DNA from: Clostridiales bacterium
Lineage (GTDB): Bacteria; Bacillota; Clostridia; Peptostreptococcales; Anaerovoracaceae
Length of the DNA stretch: 7,759 nucleotides
NCBI GenBank assembly: GCA_012735285.1
Contig: JAAYHT010000084.1
Location: forward strand, 1 to 7,759
Direction: 5' to 3'
This document shows positions 6,108 to 7,759 of this stretch, in pieces. The translations under genes and the position numbers were made by a program. The notes beneath the pieces were generated by a model, which saw only the letters and a list, made by a program, of their open reading frames with translations, searched no databases and was not told where the DNA came from. Each line of letters opens with the position of its first letter. Within the stretch, counting starts at the first letter, position 1.

Positions 6108-6815
6108 CTAGTCAACAATCAGTGTACCAAATTTCTCACCGAAAACAGCCTTTATCACATTGTCAGGTTCTGATAAACTGAACACATGAATAGGTATATT
6201 GTTATCCATGCATAAAGATGCTGCTGTAGAATCCATTACCCCTAATCCTTTATTAAGCAACTCCTTATGAGTCAATTTTTCATATGGTTTTGCATTTGGA
6301 TTTAGTGAAGGGTCATCATCATAGACAGCATCTACCTTCTTGGCTAATAATATGGCATCTGCCTCTATCTCAGCTGCCCTTAAGGCTGCAGCTGTATCTG
6401 TTGAAAAAAACGGATTTCCAGTTCCCGCTGCAAATATCACAACAATATTCTTAGTAAGATGGCTTATTGCTCGTCTCCTAATGTAGGGTTCTGCAATCTC
6501 TTTCATCTCGATAGCTGTCTGAACTCTTGTAGGTATATCCAAAGCCTCAAATGCGTCTTGCAAAGCTAATGCATTTATACAAGTTGCCAGCATTCCCATA
6601 TAGTCGGCCGTTGCCCTATCCATGCTTTTGCTGGTTCTTCCTCTCCAGAAGTTTCCGCCTCCTACTACCACAGCTACTTGTACGTTAGCATCTGTAAGTT
6701 TCTTGATTTGAAGCGCTACCATATTTAGCATTTCCTCACTTAAACCAAACTTTTTTTCTCCTGCAAGCGCTTCCCCACTAATCTTCAATATTACTCTTTT
6801 ATACTTTGGCTCCAT
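6108..6815 (-). CDS. pyrH: Uridylate kinase (UMP kinase)
   Basis: Phosphorylates UMP to UDP with ATP in pyrimidine nucleotide synthesis; a hexameric cytosolic enzyme of the amino-acid-kinase fold, usually inhibited by UTP and activated by GTP. The 235 residues show the phosphate-binding KISGEAL (11-17), VVGGGNFWRG (50-59), the UMP-site region DRATADYMGMLAT (66-78), GTGNPFFSTDTAAALRAAE (131-149) and the ATP-site segment LLAKKVDAVYDDDP (156-169). All are intact. The ATG at 6815-6813 follows a strong GAGGAGGGG site about two to five bases upstream. The gene is separated from tsf by about 75 bases that carry a likely promoter and a hairpin, so it may head its own transcript as well as being read through from rpsB-tsf. 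Confidence 0.98.
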   Translation of the reverse strand: MEPKYKRVILKISGEALAGEKKFGLSEEMLNMVALQIKKLTDANVQVAVVVGGGNFWRGRTSKSMDRATADYMGMLATCINALALQDAFEALDIPTRVQTAIEMKEIAEPYIRRRAISHLTKNIVVIFAAGTGNPFFSTDTAAALRAAEIEADAILLAKKVDAVYDDDPSLNPNAKPYEKLTHKELLNKGLGVMDSTAASLCMDNNIPIHVFSLSEPDNVIKAVFGEKFGTLIVD

Positions 6816-6845
6816 AGCCCCTCCTCATTTTCGTCTAATCCAACA

Positions 6846-6871
6846 AGAGGACACCATTGATAGTGTCCTCT
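6846..6871 (-). terminator. Perfect 9-bp hairpin between tsf and pyrH (weak terminator/attenuator)
   Basis: AGAGGACAC, an eight-base loop (TATCAATG), then GTGTCCTCT on the minus strand form a perfect 9-bp stem. It begins 20 bases after the tsf stop. The tail is TGTTGGATT, too poor in U for efficient intrinsic termination, so partial read-through into pyrH is expected. The first arm overlaps the likely start site of the promoter just upstream, so only read-through transcripts would form the complete stem. Confidence 0.45.
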
Positions 6872-6872
6872 C

Positions 6873-6901
6873 ATTATAGCATAAATGTTATTAACTGTTC
6901 A
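6873..6901 (-). promoter_or_regulatory. Likely sigma-A-type promoter for pyrH and downstream genes
   Basis: On the minus strand, a perfect -10 TATAAT (6878-6873) is preceded by TGC, forming an extended -10. TGAACA (6901-6896, four of six matches to TTGACA) lies 17 bases upstream, in the last codons and just before the stop of tsf. Expected transcription start is near 6866, about 50 bases before the pyrH ATG. It is the best promoter-like sequence I saw in the gaps between genes. Confidence 0.55.
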
Positions 6902-7759
6902 TCTGTTTTGCAACTTCTTCGGCAAAATTCTCTTCTTTCTTCTCTATTCCTTCGCCAACTTCAAATCTCACCATTTCTGTAACTTCTACAGACTTTCCTA
7001 ATGCTCTTGATGTATCGTCAATATATTGTTTTACAGAAATTTCGGTGTCTTTTACGAAGCTTTGCTCCAGCAGACAGATTTCTTTAAGTTCTTTCTTAAG
7101 TCTTCCAGCCACCATCTTTTCAACTATATTCTGAGGCTTGCCTTCGTTAAGCGCCTGCTGTATTAAAATATTTTTCTCATGCTCAATAAATTCCTGGTCT
7201 ATGTCAGATTCGGCAATAAATCTAGGATTCATAGATGCCACCTGCATGGCTAGGTCTCTTCCAAGTGTATAGACATCATCTAACGAAGCATCTGTCTTTA
7301 AGCCAACGATAACACCTATTCTGCCGTTTCCATGAAGATAGCCAACGTGAACGACACCGGGCTCTTCACACTTAGCAAATCTTCTAATGCTCATATTTTC
7401 GCCGATCTTTGCAATTTTATTGTTTAAAGCATCTTGTACTGTGCCTTCTTCTTTATATTGTAGCTGCATGAACTCGTCCATATCTTTTACATCGTTATTT
7501 AAAACCATGTCACAAAGTGTATCAACAAATTCAACGAATTCTTCATTCTTTGCTACAAAATCGGTCTCAGCATTAACTTCAATCGCAGCTGCTTTGCTTC
7601 CATCTTCGGTAAAGGCTAACTTAACCAGCCCTTCGGATGCAACCCTTCCTGCTTTCTTTGCAGCTTTAGCGAGACCCTTTTCTCTTAAGATCTCAATCGC
7701 CTTTTCGATATCTCCATCTGTCTCAACTAAAGCGTTTTTACAATCCATCATACCTGCGC
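6891..7759 (-). CDS. tsf: Elongation factor Ts (5' end beyond the window)
   Basis: EF-Ts is the guanine-nucleotide exchange factor that regenerates EF-Tu-GTP in the cytosol. The visible 288 residues start inside the N-terminal UBA-like domain at AGMMDCKNAL, a near-invariant EF-Ts signature, so about 15-20 residues are missing beyond the edge. The EF-Tu-contacting core follows: KAAKKAGRVASEG, then EVNAETDFVAKNEEF with the TDFVAKN motif, then the second core subdomain with VGYLHGNGRIGVIV and LAMQVASMNP. The dimerisation and C-terminal helical region follows, including LLEQSFVKD and a charged tail. The length suits a full Firmicutes EF-Ts. An rpsB gene is expected immediately upstream, outside this window. 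The stop is TAA at 6893-6891. Confidence 0.97.
   Translation of the reverse strand, partial: AGMMDCKNALVETDGDIEKAIEILREKGLAKAAKKAGRVASEGLVKLAFTEDGSKAAAIEVNAETDFVAKNEEFVEFVDTLCDMVLNNDVKDMDEFMQLQYKEEGTVQDALNNKIAKIGENMSIRRFAKCEEPGVVHVGYLHGNGRIGVIVGLKTDASLDDVYTLGRDLAMQVASMNPRFIAESDIDQEFIEHEKNILIQQALNEGKPQNIVEKMVAGRLKKELKEICLLEQSFVKDTEISVKQYIDDTSRALGKSVEVTEMVRFEVGEGIEKKEENFAEEVAKQMNS

Noticed and set aside
1..7759. CRISPR arrays, tRNA or rRNA genes, insertion sequences, prophage or attachment sites
   Set aside because: No direct-repeat arrays, cloverleaf-like sequences, transposase fragments or long repeats were seen. The window is tightly packed with housekeeping genes.

Overview
This is an AT-rich stretch of a bacterial chromosome in which every recognisable gene lies on the minus strand, so the biological reading order runs from high to low coordinates. 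The order tsf, pyrH, frr, (small ORF), uppS, cdsA, dxr, rseP, ispG is the classic conserved translation / lipid / isoprenoid cluster of Firmicutes. The AT-rich codon use, AGGAGG-type ribosome binding sites, frequent TTG starts and short RseP fit a member of the Clostridia or a relative. Genus cannot be told from this window. Genes are packed with 1-4 base overlaps or gaps under about 35 bases. The only intergenic region with visible regulatory structure of any size is between tsf and pyrH. No stretch over 300 bases lacks a gene.

Layout from right to left. EF-Ts (tsf, 5' end cut off by the window edge) is followed by about 75 bases holding a good sigma-A-like promoter and a perfect 9-bp inverted repeat. 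Then come UMP kinase (pyrH) and ribosome recycling factor (frr), and a 66-residue protein that looks like a single cytosolic PASTA-like domain, whose stop codon sits in a perfect 10-bp hairpin. Next are undecaprenyl diphosphate synthase (uppS), CDP-diglyceride synthase (cdsA), DXP reductoisomerase (dxr), the site-2 protease RseP (rseP), HMBPP synthase (ispG), a short membrane NfeD-family protein, and the first 14 codons of a probable SPFH/stomatin-like partner.

The genes fit together as a growth-linked set. EF-Ts and RRF serve translation. PyrH supplies UDP/UTP and, through it, the CTP used by CdsA. Dxr and IspG are two steps of the MEP pathway that makes the isoprenoid precursors used by UppS for the cell-wall lipid carrier. 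CdsA makes the phospholipid precursor, and RseP and NfeD/SPFH act in membrane protein quality control and membrane organisation.

I did not find an obviously new system. The most notable points are two lesions in adjacent genes at the distal end. ispG has an in-frame TAA at codon 210, with the rest of the enzyme intact in the same frame downstream. nfeD has an apparent single-G frameshift beside a G tract that removes its conserved C-terminal end. Either these are sequence errors or the end of the operon is decaying or expressed unconventionally. Also of interest are the lone PASTA-like protein, the hairpin over its stop codon, and the promoter that overlaps a hairpin before pyrH.
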